Of a stretch of DNA of 64,000 nucleotides, positions 21,200-55,400 are shown piece by piece. Every line of letters begins with the position of its first letter. Positions within the stretch are counted from its first letter, which is position 1. Where the stretch lies: contig CM046838.1 of NCBI GenBank assembly GCA_025618425.1, positions 4,604,715 through 4,668,714 of the forward strand, in the 5' to 3' direction. Under the pieces are notes generated by a model. That model saw only the letters and a list, made by a program, of their open reading frames with translations. It ran no database searches and was not told where the DNA came from. A program made the translations under genes and the position numbers. The stretch comes from Heliocidaris tuberculata. Lineage: Eukaryota > Echinodermata > Echinoidea > Camarodonta > Echinometridae.

Positions 21200-22520
21200 A
21201 TCTCCCCCCCCCCCCCCCCCATTTATTTCATTTTCTCTGTCTGTTTTTCCCTCTCCTCTCTATTCTCTCTTTCTCTTTCCCTCTCTCTTCTATTTTAATT
21301 TCTCTCTTTCTTTTCTCTATTTTTCATTTATCTGTCTTTTTTCTATTTTCATTTCTCTGTCTTTTTCTCTATTTCCATTTCTCTGTCTTTCTTTTCTCTA
21401 TTTGCATTTCTCTCTGTCTTTCTTTTCTCTATTTTCATTTCTCTGTGTCTTTCTTTTCTCTATTTTCATTTCTCTCTTTCTTTTCTCTATTTTCATTTCT
21501 CTCTGTCTTTCTTTTCTCTATTTTCATTTCTCTGTCTTTCTTTTCTCTATTTTCATTTCTCTCTTTCTTTTCTCTATTTTCATTTCTCTCTGTCTTTCTT
21601 TTCTCTATTTTCATTTCTCTTTCTTTCTTTTCTCTATTGTCATTTCTCTTTCTTTCTTTTCTCTATTGTCATTTCTCTCTGTCTTTCTTTTCTCTATTTT
21701 CATTTCTCTTTCTTTCTTTTCTCTATTTTCATTTCTCTTTCTTTCTTTTCTCTATTTTCATTTCTCTCTGTCTTTCTTTTCTCTATTTTCATTTCTCTCT
21801 TTCTGTTCTCTATTTTCATTTTTCTCTGTCTTTCCTTTCTCTATTTTCATTTCTCTGTCTTTCCTTTCTCTATTTTCATTTCTCTCTGTCTTTCTTTTCT
21901 CTATTTTCATTTCTCTGTCTTTCTTTTCTCTATTTTCATTTCTCTCTTTCTTTTCTCTATTTTCATTTCTCTCTGTCTTTCTTTTCTCTATTTTCATTTC
22001 TCTGTCTTTCTTTTCTCTATTTTCATTTCTGTCTTTTTCTCTATTTTCATTTCTCTCTGTCTTTCTTTTCTCTATTTTCATTTCTCTCTGTCTTTCTTTT
22101 CTCTATTTCTTTTCTCTGTTTTCATTTTTCTCTGTCTTTCTTTTCTCTATTTTCATTTCTCTCTGTCTTTCTTTTCTCTATTTTCATTTCTCTGTCTTTT
22201 TCTCTATTTTCATTTCTCTCTTTCTTTTCTCTATTTTCATTTCTCTCTCTTTCTTTTCTCTATTTTCATTTCTCTCTTTCTTTTCTCTATTTTCATTTTT
22301 CTCTGTCTTTCTTTTCTCTATTTTCATTTCTCTGTCTTTCTTTTCTCTATTTTCATTTCTCTCTGTCTTTCTTTTCTCTATTTTCATTTCTCTGTCTTTC
22401 TTTTCTCTAATTACATTTCTCTGTCTTTCTTTTCTCGCTTTTAATTTCTCTCTTTCTTTTTTCTATTTTCATTTATCTCTGTCTTTCTTTTCTCTATTTT
22501 CATATCTCTCTTTCTTTTCT
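21200..22520. repeat. Pyrimidine-rich minisatellite (TTTTCTCTATTTTCATTTCT units)
   Basis: About 1.3 kb of units of roughly 23-31 bases built from TTTTCTCTATTTTCATTTCT with CTGTCTTTC or CTTTCTTTC spacers, repeated some 45-50 times. It is strictly pyrimidine-biased on the plus strand. It produces long spurious open frames on both strands, which are not genes. It lies in the spacer between convergent genes A and B. Confidence 0.85.
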
Positions 22521-22573
22521 CTACCGACCCGCCCTCCCTCCGTTCTCTCTTCTCTCTTCTCTCTCGCTCTCTC

Positions 22574-22606
<33 letters not shown>

Positions 22607-23185
22607 TATTCACATACTCCTAGCTAACTCTGTTCCGTTCTTTCTTCCAGTTTTCTCCACTTTTATCCTTTATTTTTACCTGCATACTCATTTCTGTTTC
22701 CTCGAATGGTAGACATCCATCAATAGAAATATATTCAAATAAAATCATGTAGACATATTGTGCCACCACCATTTAATGTTTAATTCAATTATTTTCAAAA
22801 TGCCGGATATTTCAGTTTTTGAAGAAAAAAAAAAGGATTTCGAGAAGATGATTTGTTATTGAAAAGCAGACATGGAGCACTTAGTTGATCAAAGCTCGTG
22901 AATTTATTATTCTGGAATGATAAAAACAAATTCAATACTCATGACAGCAGGGATTAGGTAATAGTCATGATGATAATAAAATTTCGTTTTTGAAAAGCGC
23001 ATAGTCACTATTCCACATTTCCTAATATAAGCTTCAAAATTGCTTTTGAAGCAATAAACTTTTTTCATAATGGCTTTAAGTGGTCTCATGTTTCTTCAGT
23101 CTAAGAGATCAATTAAATTTACTTTTTGAAACAAAAAAAGAATGTGAGCAGTAATAATCAGATTATTTTTAAATTATTATACTGA
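22521..23185. other. Intergenic spacer beside gene B 3' end
   Basis: CT/GTCT simple repeats to 22607, then AT-rich sequence with nothing recognisable up to the gene B poly(A) signal. Confidence 0.4.
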
Positions 23186-23191
23186 TTTATT
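23186..23191 (-). terminator. Poly(A) signal of gene B
   Basis: AATAAA on the minus strand, about 68 bases after the gene B stop codon. Gene A ends on the opposite strand near 19.73 kb, so the two genes converge on a 3.4 kb spacer. Confidence 0.6.
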
Positions 23192-23258
23192 CTCCGACTC
23201 AAAGCGTAGGTGGCTTAACAAGTAGATATCACGAGTGATATCAAGGTGACACTCATGA

Positions 23259-44662
<21,404 letters not shown>

Positions 44663-44720
44663 CTTGTCGTCTCGTCAAACGGTTAATACACTCTGTGAAT
44701 TAATTGGAAATATATAAAAT
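44663..44720 (-). promoter_or_regulatory. Start region of gene B: TATA-like box or 5'UTR splice acceptor
   Basis: On the minus strand, TATATA (44716-44711) lies about 20-30 bases ahead of TTCACAG and about 50 bases ahead of the ATG. It can be read two ways. It may be a TATA promoter with initiation near the CACAG and a 5' UTR of some 30 bases. Or CACAG may be a splice acceptor (exon from 44692) joined to an upstream non-coding exon ending at 46985. The sequence does not decide. Confidence 0.35.
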
Positions 44721-45490
44721 CATTTACAATAACCATTTAACACTGTCTTATTTATGCCTATAATCTAAGGATAGAGTGGTTGGGGTGGTAATGATACTCG
44801 AATTTCTCATCTAGAGTTTGTTTTTTAAACGAAGTGGTCATAATTACAAGCTGTTATCGTGTCCTTATAGCTTAACATTTAAATGTTCAATTTAACTGTA
44901 TTAAGGTTTGATATTTTGAGCGCCAAACAGGAGTGATAACATTAATTTACCCTCATATTTAAAACCCTTGCCATTATATTATATTTATGCATGATTTATA
45001 CAAATGTTTCTCTTCCAAATAAATTCTAAGTACGTTGTTTACAAGATACCCAAATCAATATTACTTCGATTTTCTTCATAATAATAATGTTCCTATACAC
45101 AATGTATGATTCTTTTCTCAAATGAGGCAGGTTGTTCCCTTTTTTGTTTTTCTTTTTTTTTTTCTTCTTTTTTTTTCTTTTTTTTAATAGGCCCTATAAA
45201 TTCTGTTATTATTTCACATGCTGTTAATTTGTCTTTGCAATAATTCCTTTTACTGTAGTGAAAATGAAAGTTGGGGACGAGTCCAAAATTATATTTTGCA
45301 ACAAACACTGCTATAAGAGGTTTTCCCATGAACAATGAGCCCTTTTCTAGTTTCATTTGAAATGTCTGGCTTGATACAACACTACCATGATCGCACTTTG
45401 TAACCTTTCACAACCTGCTAAATTCCCTGTAAAATGACCTTCATATTGAAATGAATCTGGAAAAAAAAATCGAACGTCTTACTTCGTCTA

Positions 45491-46380
45491 AACAGTGCGT
45501 CCCAGAAAAAGTTAACAGTCAGTCATAAAAAGTCTCCCCAAATAAATATTTCAAAATATTTGCAGCACAATGTCATACCTATGGATAACTTAGGGTCTCT
45601 ATTATGAAATGAGAGCTTAAGATTTGGCGAAAGTTTACGCTTGAGTGAACAAAGGCCAATTTTGTGGAAAGGTGCAAAATCCAGAGTTGACAAGAATTGG
45701 TATTTGTTCTTGCTGGTATCAGCAAAATTCAGAGTCTCAGTGGTGTAGAAATCAACATTTTATGCTTCGGTAAGCAATTAACTATTTTGGGTGTTTTGAA
45801 ATAATATTAATTCAAGCTGGCTTTCTTAGTCAACCACAAAGTTTTGATGGGATACGTCAGGACATAAAGAAAACAAAGCCTATTCTTTTATAAAGTGTCT
45901 TTTATTTGATCAAAAATATAAAAATTTCGAAGCCTTTTCAACTTTGCTGATACAGCCAGAACCAATACAATTTTTTGGTCAATGATAGATTTTGCACCAT
46001 TTCATGTTTCAGGATTTCATGTTTTGGTGTCATTTGTTAGGAGAGACCCTAAGCTATCCAAAGATATGCAATTTCATGAACATATTTTTAAATGTTCATG
46101 AGGGGAACCTTTTTCCAACTGTCAACTTTTAACGGTTCTCAAATTTGTTAATACATGCCAGAACAAATACCATTTCTTGTCAACTCTTGATTTTGTACCT
46201 TTTGGCGAAAGTCGCCTTTGCTCACTCGGGCGTAAAATATCGTCAGATTTTTTGTATCATTTAATAGAAGTTACCCTTAGCTACCCACAGGTATTAAACT
46301 TTCCTACAAATATTATGAAATATTTATTTGGGGAGACTTTTTCCAACTGTTAACTTTTTTTCTGCACGGGACGCACTGTA
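45491..46380. mobile_element. Mariner-type MITE, CAGTGCGTCCC termini (block A copy)
   Basis: Ends CAGTGCGTCCCAGAAAAAGT and inverted ACTTTTTTTCTG...GGGACGCACTG, at a TA target (left TA changed to AA). Arms with TCCCCAAATAAATATTTC pair with the other end. Inner words such as CTTTGCTCACTC and TTTTGCACC recur. The allelic copy in block B is 58123-59095. Confidence 0.7.
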
Positions 46381-46984
46381 TAACGAATGCCATAATTTGT
46401 TTTACTATCCTTGACTTTGTGCTTCTAAGTAGACAACACTTAAAAATAGATTACTCTAAGCTACTCCAATGTTAACTCAAATCATATCATAGAAAAGAGT
46501 ATAATTATTTACCTTCAAAAAGATCTGTATAAAAAATTATTCAGAATGAATAAGTCAGATAATTTTGTTTTTATTCAGTATCAACAGAGGAAAATGACCA
46601 TCGCGAACCCCCCATCCCCGCTCACATGGATAGCTGTCATCCTAATTAATAATTTAAAATAAAATCAACAATTTAGTGAGATTATTGGATTCACACGCAT
46701 GAAATTACTGAGATTCTAATCTCGATTCAAATATCGATATTCAAATCTCACTAACTGCTCTTCTTGTGAATGCCCCCATAGTTCAAAACATCATCTGCTA
46801 ACTATTCACTGAAACTTAGCGCATTCAATTTCAATGATTAGTTACATATTCAATATATTAAACACAATGAACTGATATCTCTTTCGCAGTGGTCTTAAAA
46901 AGAAAAAGGCAAAAAATATGAAAACAATTTTCTCATCATGACATGATGGGCTTAGAATACAAGGATATCTTATTTTTCTCTTAC

Positions 46985-47160
46985 CTAAATCTTGCTTGTT
47001 GGTATGAACCGATATCCTTCCTAACTTAACATGAATCTCAACTATCAATGAAAACCCCGCCTTACGGAACTCAACAAACACTGACAGAGGCGAGAATCTT
47101 TGAGAAGCTAGAGGTGTGAATAGGGTGCAAAGACACCCCATCATCTTATCCATGTAGCTC
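46985..47160 (-). other. Candidate non-coding first exon of gene B (copy in duplicated block A)
   Basis: A minus-strand segment with balanced base composition that ends in a good donor, TTTAG followed by GTAAGAG at 46984. It is better conserved than its surroundings between the two duplicated blocks; the copy ends at 59690 with the same donor. Neither copy has a coding frame worth naming. The 5' limit is a guess. This is inference from a donor site and conservation. Confidence 0.3.
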
Positions 47161-48144
47161 CGCTAATGTTATGTCTGAATATAGGTAATGTAGGTAAGAC
47201 ATTTGCGCCGACTTACAGGTAAAATGATTCGACCGCGCCAACCTTGATCAAAACCGTCTTTTAGGGAATTGGTAGCTTTGCAAGATTGTCGAAAACTAGC
47301 TTAAAAGTGAGGGAGTTGTGTGTAAATCTTTTGCGACATAATATAATCAACGAAATCGAAAGTAGGAGAGAATATAGATCTCATTTAGCATCATAAAAAA
47401 AGAAAAAATAGATCACGTTTCGAAAGTAAACTTGAGTCGGAATTTACGGCAGTTCCATGTTTGAAATGCGTCGGCGTCGACTCATGAATATGAGAATCAT
47501 TGGCGCCACTAATTAGTGCAGGGAAATGAAATCATCGCCGACTGACATGTAGAACAAACTATCGACATGATTGGGAGATAGAAATTAATGTTGGCCAGTG
47601 CACGGTGGGGGGGGGGGGGCTGAAAAGCATCGCTCTTCACCCCTGTGCAATTACAGATTATGTGGCCTCCACTGTTTACATCATTTATCCTGTTTGTGCA
47701 GGTCGACCTTGCGCATCCATATTTCCAAAAGCCCACTAATGACGATAATTCTAGTACTTGCACTTCCCAAATAACACGTTTAAACAAATAATGATATTGA
47801 TCTGATAACGTACCAAGGTCTGTTATTTTCAATGTTTTGTCTGCCAGAAATGATGGGAGAATGAGCACTTGCAAAATTGTGAAATCTGGGATTAGAGTAA
47901 ACTAAACCCAGATTTACCACATGGGATTTTTGTGATTTGACAGGTGAAATATTGAATTATTTCAAGTGATACTGGAATGACAGGTCTACTGTGGATTATC
48001 TACATCAAAATTCTAAATCAGTGGCGGGTCCAGAGGTTTGAAATGGAAGGGTCGCGCGCCGTGTCTGCTTAAGGGAGGTGGTTGAAAAATAGATGGGGTG
48101 CACGCACAACCTTTCATCATGTTCATGTGCATGCTATTTGTGCC

Positions 48145-48513
48145 TACACTGTAAAAAAAAATAACTGTAAAACTGGCCCTTGAAATTACAAGTTATTGCC
48201 GTTATTTCAAATTAACAGTCTTTTTCCTGTAAAACAACAGCAAGTTTGTTGGTTTACCGGAAATCAGCATATATGTACAATCGCCCGACATAAAACACTG
48301 TTTAAAAAAACATTTTCTCATATTTTAACAAGTTACCCCGTTAAATTACAAATCGTTTCCATGGTTCCGTTTTAATTTAAATATATTTTCCTGTTAGAAA
48401 TTAAAGTTTCTACTATTTAACAAAAAACGGAAATCTGTTATTTTACATGTACTGTGGGGAAAACGGGCATTCCCAGCATCCTGACTGCCAGGAAATTTCC
48501 CTTGAAAAAACGT

Positions 48514-48547
<34 letters not shown>

Positions 48548-48552
48548 GTGTA
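48145..48552. mobile_element. MITE, TACACTGTAAAAAA family (block A)
   Basis: Starts TACACTGTAAAAAA and ends TTTTTTACAGTGTA at a TA target. Interior shared with 60455-60883 and 62998-63211: AACAGCAAGTTTGTTGGTTT, CCGGAAATCAG and CATCCTGACTGCCAGGAAAT. A long poly-T is at its right end. Confidence 0.75.
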
Positions 48553-48589
48553 TCAGTGTTCTGAATATGGGACTAGTAAAATATTTCAA

Positions 48590-50270
48590 TGAAAACAACT
48601 TTAATATTTGTAACCAAATCGCTTTTAAAGAGTTTTAAAGAGGGTAATAGAACAACTGATCACATCTTTGTGCTAAAGAATATAACTGATAGGTATGTAA
48701 AGCAAAAAGAGAAAGAAGAAAGTAGACACATTTATCTGTGTTTTGTAGATCTGAAAAAAAAGTATTAGATATTGTTTGGTGGGAAGGTCTTTTTTATAAG
48801 CTACTGAATAATAGAATAGGGGGAAATTTTATGATATCGTTACTGATATGTATAAAAAGTTACGAATAAGTATCAAATTGACAATTGGAATTACACCTTG
48901 TTTTAAAACAAATACTGGGGTCAAACAAGGCTGTCCAACGTTACTTAGTTTGTACTTGAATGACCTCCCTAATGATATAGGAGTAATTGGAACAGACCTA
49001 GTATCTCTCAATGGGAAACTGGTAAACCCTGATGTTTGCTGATGATATAATTCTGATATCAAAAAGTCAAGAAGGTATGGAAATATGCTCAGCAGGTTGC
49101 AAGCAAATGGTTGCTGTATATACGAGTTAATAAAATGTTGAAGAACCACAACTTTGATATAGATGGCGAAGTGATAGAAGTTGTAAAACAAGTCGACTAC
49201 ATTTAGGTATTACTATGATTGCTGATGGCACTTTCAACAACGCAAACAAAAATCTAGTAGAAAAATCTAAAAGAGCAATGTTCAAACTTTACAAATCATT
49301 GGGTATTCATCCTCCAAAAATAAAACTAGCTTTGCGTCTGTTCCAGTCACTTATTAAACCCACCCTTCTGTATGCGACAGAGATTTGGGGAGCGTTTGTC
49401 ATAGACTTTGGAAAACTTCTGAGAAATGATGTAGGTCACTCAAAACTATTCTTCAGAAATGATTTGAAACCGGTTCACTTACAGTAGCTATGTTCTTGGT
49501 GTGAATAAGAAAAGTAATAATATAGCAATTTTGGCTGAGTTGGGAGAATACCCATTATTAATTGATATATGTTCTTGTGTAGCTAAGTATTCGTCACGGA
49601 TGAAAGATATTGATTGTAATTCCCTATTATACCATGCATATGAAATGAATAGAGTAATGACAAGAAAAAACACTGCATGCTGGTTAAAGAATGTACGTAC
49701 GTTATTGAAAGCATGTAAACTATACCTTGATGAAAATAATGAATGTATTTATCTTGTAGAGTGAAGTAAATTCCGTTATGAGGATATTTTTCAAAACCAA
49801 TTCATTACAGATCTGCATAGTGATGTAGGGAATAGTGGGGAGGGGAACAAATTAAGAACATATAGGAAATCTAAGTCAGATATTATACAGGAACAGTATC
49901 CTCATGCTATTGAAAGTTTCGACTCCGAAGAAATATACATGCTGCTTCAGAATAAGCTGTCATAATTTAGCAGTAGAAACAGGAAGGCACAGAAGGCCTG
50001 AGAAAACGCCAATACATCTTAGAATATGCACCTACTGTGAGGAAGGAGAGATTGGTGATTTTTTGATAGATCAAGGTCAGAAAGAAATGTCAATACCTAA
50101 TCGTGTCGATTCTTGGAGAAAACGTGAACTGAAAGACCAGTCATTCCAAATCACTGTGACATTACGTCGTTATACTAGTAGAGTAGTTCCTATATGATAT
50201 TTTTGTAAGTTCGAAGTTTTGTAAGTATCTTGCGCCAATATTCAAATGTTCAATAAAACTATATACAGTG
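48590..50270 (+). mobile_element. LINE reverse-transcriptase region, frameshifted
   Basis: Reads NTGVKQGCPTLLSLYLNDLP at 48915 and then, in a shifted frame, LMFADDIILISKSQEG (the FADD catalytic motif) near 49031, followed by a YATEIWG segment near 49370 and further ORF pieces to 49764. Several frameshifts and stops are present. In block B only the first 200 bases remain (60886-61100), with the rest deleted. Confidence 0.75.
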
Positions 50271-50582
50271 TGAGTCAATAAAAAGGAAACCCAGATTCAA
50301 CAATAAATATTGTTACAATCAACACACTACATATAGATTTAATAAAAGGTAATCAATTTGTAGCCATCATGTTTTTCTTTAATGTGATACCTTGATAAAT
50401 AAAATCCGACCATGGACAGCAGAACCTATTTCCTGATTCATGTCAAATTTGCCCCTGCCCAAGTTTCGTAGGCCCATGGTCAACCCAAGGTTGGTTGAAT
50501 CATGGACCTACTCTAGTGGGTCCATGGTTGATTGGTCTTCATTCTAGTTGATTGCACTCACAAGTAATGAAAGTAATTCTTG

Positions 50583-50907
50583 GGGGTGTTTCATAAAGCT
50601 GTTCGTAAAGTTAGGCATGACTTTACGAATGACTTAAATATGACAAGCCAAATAGGATATTCAGTCATTTTTAACTGCATCAACTGAAGTTGAACTATGC
50701 AGATGTAGATTTACATTCTTATTATAACAAACATTTGTAATGCAAAGTATATTTTTTGCCATGATTCAATTGAGGTTTATATTGGAAAGAAAGTCACACT
50801 TCCTTAAAACATCAGGAAAAACTTTGGGTATCCTATTTTGCACTTCATGTTCAAGTCGTTCGTAAAGTCACGCGTAACTTTACGAACAGCTTTATGAAAC
50901 ACTCCCC
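50583..50907. mobile_element. MITE with GTGTTTCATAAAGCTGTTCG termini
   Basis: Perfect 20-base inverted ends (50587-50606 and 50883-50902), followed by further pairing GTAAAGT. Poly-G/poly-C borders. It lies within the extra sequence of block A. Confidence 0.75.
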
Positions 50908-51159
50908 CCCCCCCCCCCATACCATAACTTGGGCAAAGACGATTTTGAAAACCCTTTTTTTTTTTTTTTTTTTAAATGGCCAGTGCTTCGTCATCCACGA
51001 TCGCATTTTGGTGAGCAGCCTTTAAAATTAAAGAAGACGTTATCAGCTATGATACCATTATAATACATTTCAGCGATTTCCCTTGGATTTAAGATATTGG
51101 GGCTTGGATATGTGTTTCCTTTTTATTGCTTTACACTGTAGAAAACAGTATAGAGGCGT

Positions 51160-51327
51160 ATTCAGAAACTGATTAAGAGGGAGCGGCACCCCCCGTCGGA
51201 GCACCTAATTATTACTGTCCACAATTAGCCTCATATAATTATGCACTAATGCATTAAAATGATTTATATTATCTTTCTCTTTCTGTTGAATAATTTATAT
51301 CTCTGACTCTCCCTCCCCCCCCCCACG

Positions 51328-51372
<45 letters not shown>

Positions 51373-51572
51373 TTATATGGAATCTTTGGTAAAGTATGTA
51401 CCCTCCCGCAATCTCAGATCGGCTCAGAAAGATCTTTTGCATTGTCCTGTTATTCAGACTAAGTTTTCTGGAGAGAAATCATTTGCTCACGCTGCCCCTT
51501 CACTTTTGAAAACTATCCCATCTTATTTATAAGATTTATCCACAATATCTAAGTTTAAAATCGTCCTAAAAC

Positions 51573-51605
<33 letters not shown>

Positions 51606-51920
51606 TTTGTTTGTTTGTTTTTGTTTGTTTGTTGTTGTTTTTAATCAAGTAAACTATGTTTGGCTGTTAGTAGCATCGGTCTATCCTTCTATTTTTCCTT
51701 TCCTATAAGCAGAAAACGCCTGGTTAAAAAAAAATCTGTGTGAATTATTTTCCGTGTATAATCACATTAGTTCAAAATAAATTTGGTAATTTGATTAGAG
51801 AAGATGCCCTTGAAATAACCAGGCAACTGGGTAAAAATTACCAGATTTGTGTTGGCTACCGACCACCCGGAACTTTTATAAAGTGTAACACTTTTTGTAT
51901 CAAAATTTTACAAGGACTCT
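51160..51920. other. Block A-specific sequence with microsatellites
   Basis: CT repeats at 51330-51361 and a long poly-T followed by GTTT repeats at 51574-51635. At 51380-51570 there is a short stretch resembling a LINE C-terminal end (FSGEKSFAHAAPSLLKTIPS), partial only. Confidence 0.4.
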
Positions 51921-51959
51921 TTTCAGTGTAAAGAGCATAGAGACGCTACAACAGTGATG

Positions 51960-51979
51960 TTATTATTCTCTCTCTCTCA

Positions 51980-52010
<31 letters not shown>

Positions 52011-52060
52011 CCTATATTCTCTCTCCCCTCTCTCTCTTTCTCTCTCTCTCTTATTCTCAT
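51960..52060. repeat. CT microsatellite
   Basis: CTCTCT runs at 51969-52010 and 52020-52050; the corresponding sequence in block B is at 61150-61355 and is longer. Confidence 0.8.
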
Positions 52061-52162
52061 ACTCTCCCTCGTTCTTACCTCAAAACTGACTGTTTCTCTT
52101 ATCTTCATCTCGATTTCTACTTTCTAAAGTGTCTTCACACCCCTTCTTCTTTATGCAACCAG

Positions 52163-52307
52163 GGGCCTGTTGCAGAAAAATTGCGTTTGAACGCAACTCA
52201 GGAAAATCAAACGCAACTTTATTTTCAGCCAATCAGAAGTGCGCATTTAGGACTTGCGTTTGATTTTTAGGAGTTGTGATTAAACGTAAGTTTTGTGCAA
52301 CGAGCCC
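52163..52307. mobile_element. 145 bp MITE with 3 bp CAG target duplication
   Basis: Ends GGGCCTGTTGCA and TGCAACGAGCCC, flanked by CAG at 52160-52162 and 52308-52310. Block B has the uninterrupted site ACAACCAGGTATCAC at 61463-61477, which proves insertion and fixes the ends. Its interior (CAGCCAATCAGAAGTGCGCA) resembles the left part of the element at 29226. Confidence 0.85.
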
Positions 52308-52456
52308 CAGGTATCACATTCTTTACAAATAAATGAGTTTATAATCAGTTTCCATGATTTAATTCCATGCAAATTGTGGATATTTGTTTTAATACGTGAC
52401 AAACGTGTCCCTATCACGAAATCGATGTTCATTCATACCTATCACTTGTCCTCGAA

Positions 52457-55400
52457 GGTTCTAGGACACCTACCCCCTGGACAACCACCCCCCGGATAAC
52501 CACCCCTAGGATAACCATCCTCTAGGATCACTACCCCCTAGGACAACTACCCCCTAGGGCAACCGCCCTCTATAGGACGACTACCCCCGGGACAATTACC
52601 CTCTAGGATGATTACCCCCGACTAACTACCCCCTAGGACAACCACCCTCTAGGACAACTACCCCCCGGACAACTACCCCCCAGACAACTACCCCCTAGGA
52701 CAACCACCCTCTAGGACATCTACCCCCCGGACAACTACCCCCCCCCCGACAACTACCCCCTAGGACAACCACCCTCTAGGACAACTACCCCCGGACAACT
52801 ACCCCCCCCCGGACAACTACCCCCGGACAGCTACCCCCGGACCACTACCCCCCCCCCCCGGACAACTACCCTCTAGGACAACTACCCCCCGGACAACTAC
52901 CCCCTAGGACAACCACCCTCGAGGACAAGTACCCCCCAGACAAGTATCCCCTAGAACAACCACCCTCTAGGACAACTACCCCCAGACAACTAACCATTAG
53001 GGCAACCACTCTTTAGGACATCTTCTTGACATGACAAATACCAGCTAAGGTTTATACTACCCAAATAACTACCCCCCCCCCCCCCCCGACATTAACGACT
53101 TAAGGTAATTATTAATCGGTCAATAACCAACATACTCTCACCCATGGCATGTAGGTCAGCTATCCCCCCCCCCCCCCAAACAGTTACAACTCCCAGGTAC
53201 TCGATGGCATTTAAACTGATTGTGGCCAAGGGAGGACGTGGAGGGGGGGGGGTGACCAACAATCAATAAGGATATAATGAGTATCCAGAGGAGGGGTATC
53301 TACCTCCCACAGTAAGAACTTTTTGGAAATCTGTTTATAAATAGAAGAATTTTGGTGCATTGTAATGTTAAAATTCACCTCACCACGTGAGTTAAATGTG
53401 TCTATACCCATGAGCACGGGGGGGGGGGGGGGGGGAGATTTCCCTTGGTGTTACATTTTTGTTTTAAAAGTTCGGTGTTTAAACTCGGTGTTTGATGGTG
53501 CATTATACTGTTGAATTTTTCCCATCAAATTTGGGCGGAAAAATTGTGTGACTTTTTTTTTCAAAGGTAACGTTCTGAGAATTTCTATGATACATTCAAT
53601 ATTAAATACCAACTGGGAAGGGTATAAAAGGTTGCTCTCCCACAGTAAGATCTTCTGGAAATTTGGGGGTTACAACCAAGGGTTTGAGTGAGTATAAGTA
53701 GGCCTATGTATTTTCACGAATAATAAATCCAATGTTTCCTACTAAAAAGGCGAACTTAAAATAACAATCTACAACGGTTTGCGAGTAAAATTCAGACAGA
53801 ATCTATGGCCCCAAATGATAATTATAACTGTCACTTGTATAGCGCATAATCAATTAAAACTGCTGTATGCGCTTTAGAGCTATCTAAGATTATCATTACA
53901 ATACCAAAGAAATATGTCTTTTGATTCCTCTTAATAATAGTTACTGAAATAATACACAGAAAGTGAAACATACAAAAAGGCATTAATTCCGGGAAATCAT
54001 GTTGCGTGTAAACATGATTTTCTTTCTTTTTCAATTAATTTTCCCAATTTTTTCTTAGTGTCAGGTATTTTAATACAGGATTTTGTCGAATTTTGCCCAA
54101 ATTTATTTGAAATTTTTGCCGAAATTTGCCAGAACTTTGCCCCAATTTTTTTTCTTCCAAAAATAGGGGGCACAGTGCCCCCTGCCCCAAAAGCCAATGA
54201 AACGAGTGTGTCAAAATTGTGTTGTTTCATAATAATCTTAAGAGTCTCAAAAGTGTGAATATCTGATTATTCTCTCCGTGATTATGATAGCGTTTTTGAT
54301 GGAATAAATGTTTCAAAAGTCATTATGCTAGTATTCAAAAACTTCTTGATGGTGAGAAGGCATAAATTTCCGAACATTGTGATCTAGGTTGCTTTCTCAT
54401 CCATCTTAACATGATTGTATACCACATACTATACTTTTAAACCACAATGCTAGTTTCCTTTAATACTCGATTGGGTGGTAGCTTTGTAACGAGTTGCATA
54501 ATTATAGAGAGTGCGTGAGGGAGAGGGGGGGGGGTGACAAACGGATGGAATATTTGTTTTTCTTCCCGTTCCCCCCCCCCCTTAATTGTTGACCATGCAA
54601 AACGTCCAACAGAGAGTTAATATTGCACATGGGAATACCTGCCTTCATGCATTGAAGAAATCTAAGGCAATATTTTACAATTAAGAGTACGAGTATTCAG
54701 TCGTATTCAATGTGCTTTTAGTGGTACTTCCATTTCGGCCAGTGAGCGTAGCGAGCGAGCACCATCCCCCCCCCCCCCCCCGAAACAAAAACAAAACAAA
54801 ACAAAAAAATGTTGTTGTTGTTGTTGTTGTTGTTTTTTGTTAGTATACATAAACTAGTTTTTTTTTTTTTTTTTTTTTTTTTAATGTGATAAACAAGGTT
54901 TTATTGTTGGAAGTTGGAGTAGGAACAATTAAGCGAGCAAGCATGAGCGAAAACAAACACTTCTCTTTCAAAGGGCAATCCGACCTTGGTAATAAGATGA
55001 TTTGTGTGAAAGCAGAAAAATAAGAAAAACAAGATGGTGAAAGTTTGAAAGAAATCGGACAAGGATTAAGAAAGTTATGGATGTTTGAAAAATGAGATCA
55101 CTACATCTGTGTGAATCTCAAATTGGCAATTTGGTGAGTCAATTGTGACATTTTTGTGGACAACTCTCCCATTTGTCGTACACAAAAATATCATTAATTT
55201 GTGGTTTTCTTCGAGACGCTTTTACCCTCGGGGCAGTACTCAAAGTATAGTGGAGATAGCATATTGTTATAGGTCCTCATGAGTGAAAAGATCCTATTGA
55301 GTAATGCAAAAAAAGGAAAAAAGGTGACATTTTAGTCATTTTGTGTGTTAGAGCGAATGGGGGAGTTGTCCACAGCTACATCACAGTGACATTACCTATT

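Noticed and set aside
21034..22712. Two plus-strand open frames of more than 430 codons and minus-strand Lys/Glu-rich frames
   Set aside because: They are translations of the pyrimidine minisatellite. Unit length is not a consistent multiple of three, the frames overlap, and the residues are only Ser, Leu, Phe and Ile or, on the other strand, Lys, Glu, Arg and Asn.
46842..47153. Minus-strand 103-codon open frame starting MDKMMGCLC
   Set aside because: No family recognised, and the frame continues past a good splice donor; it is read instead as a candidate non-coding exon.
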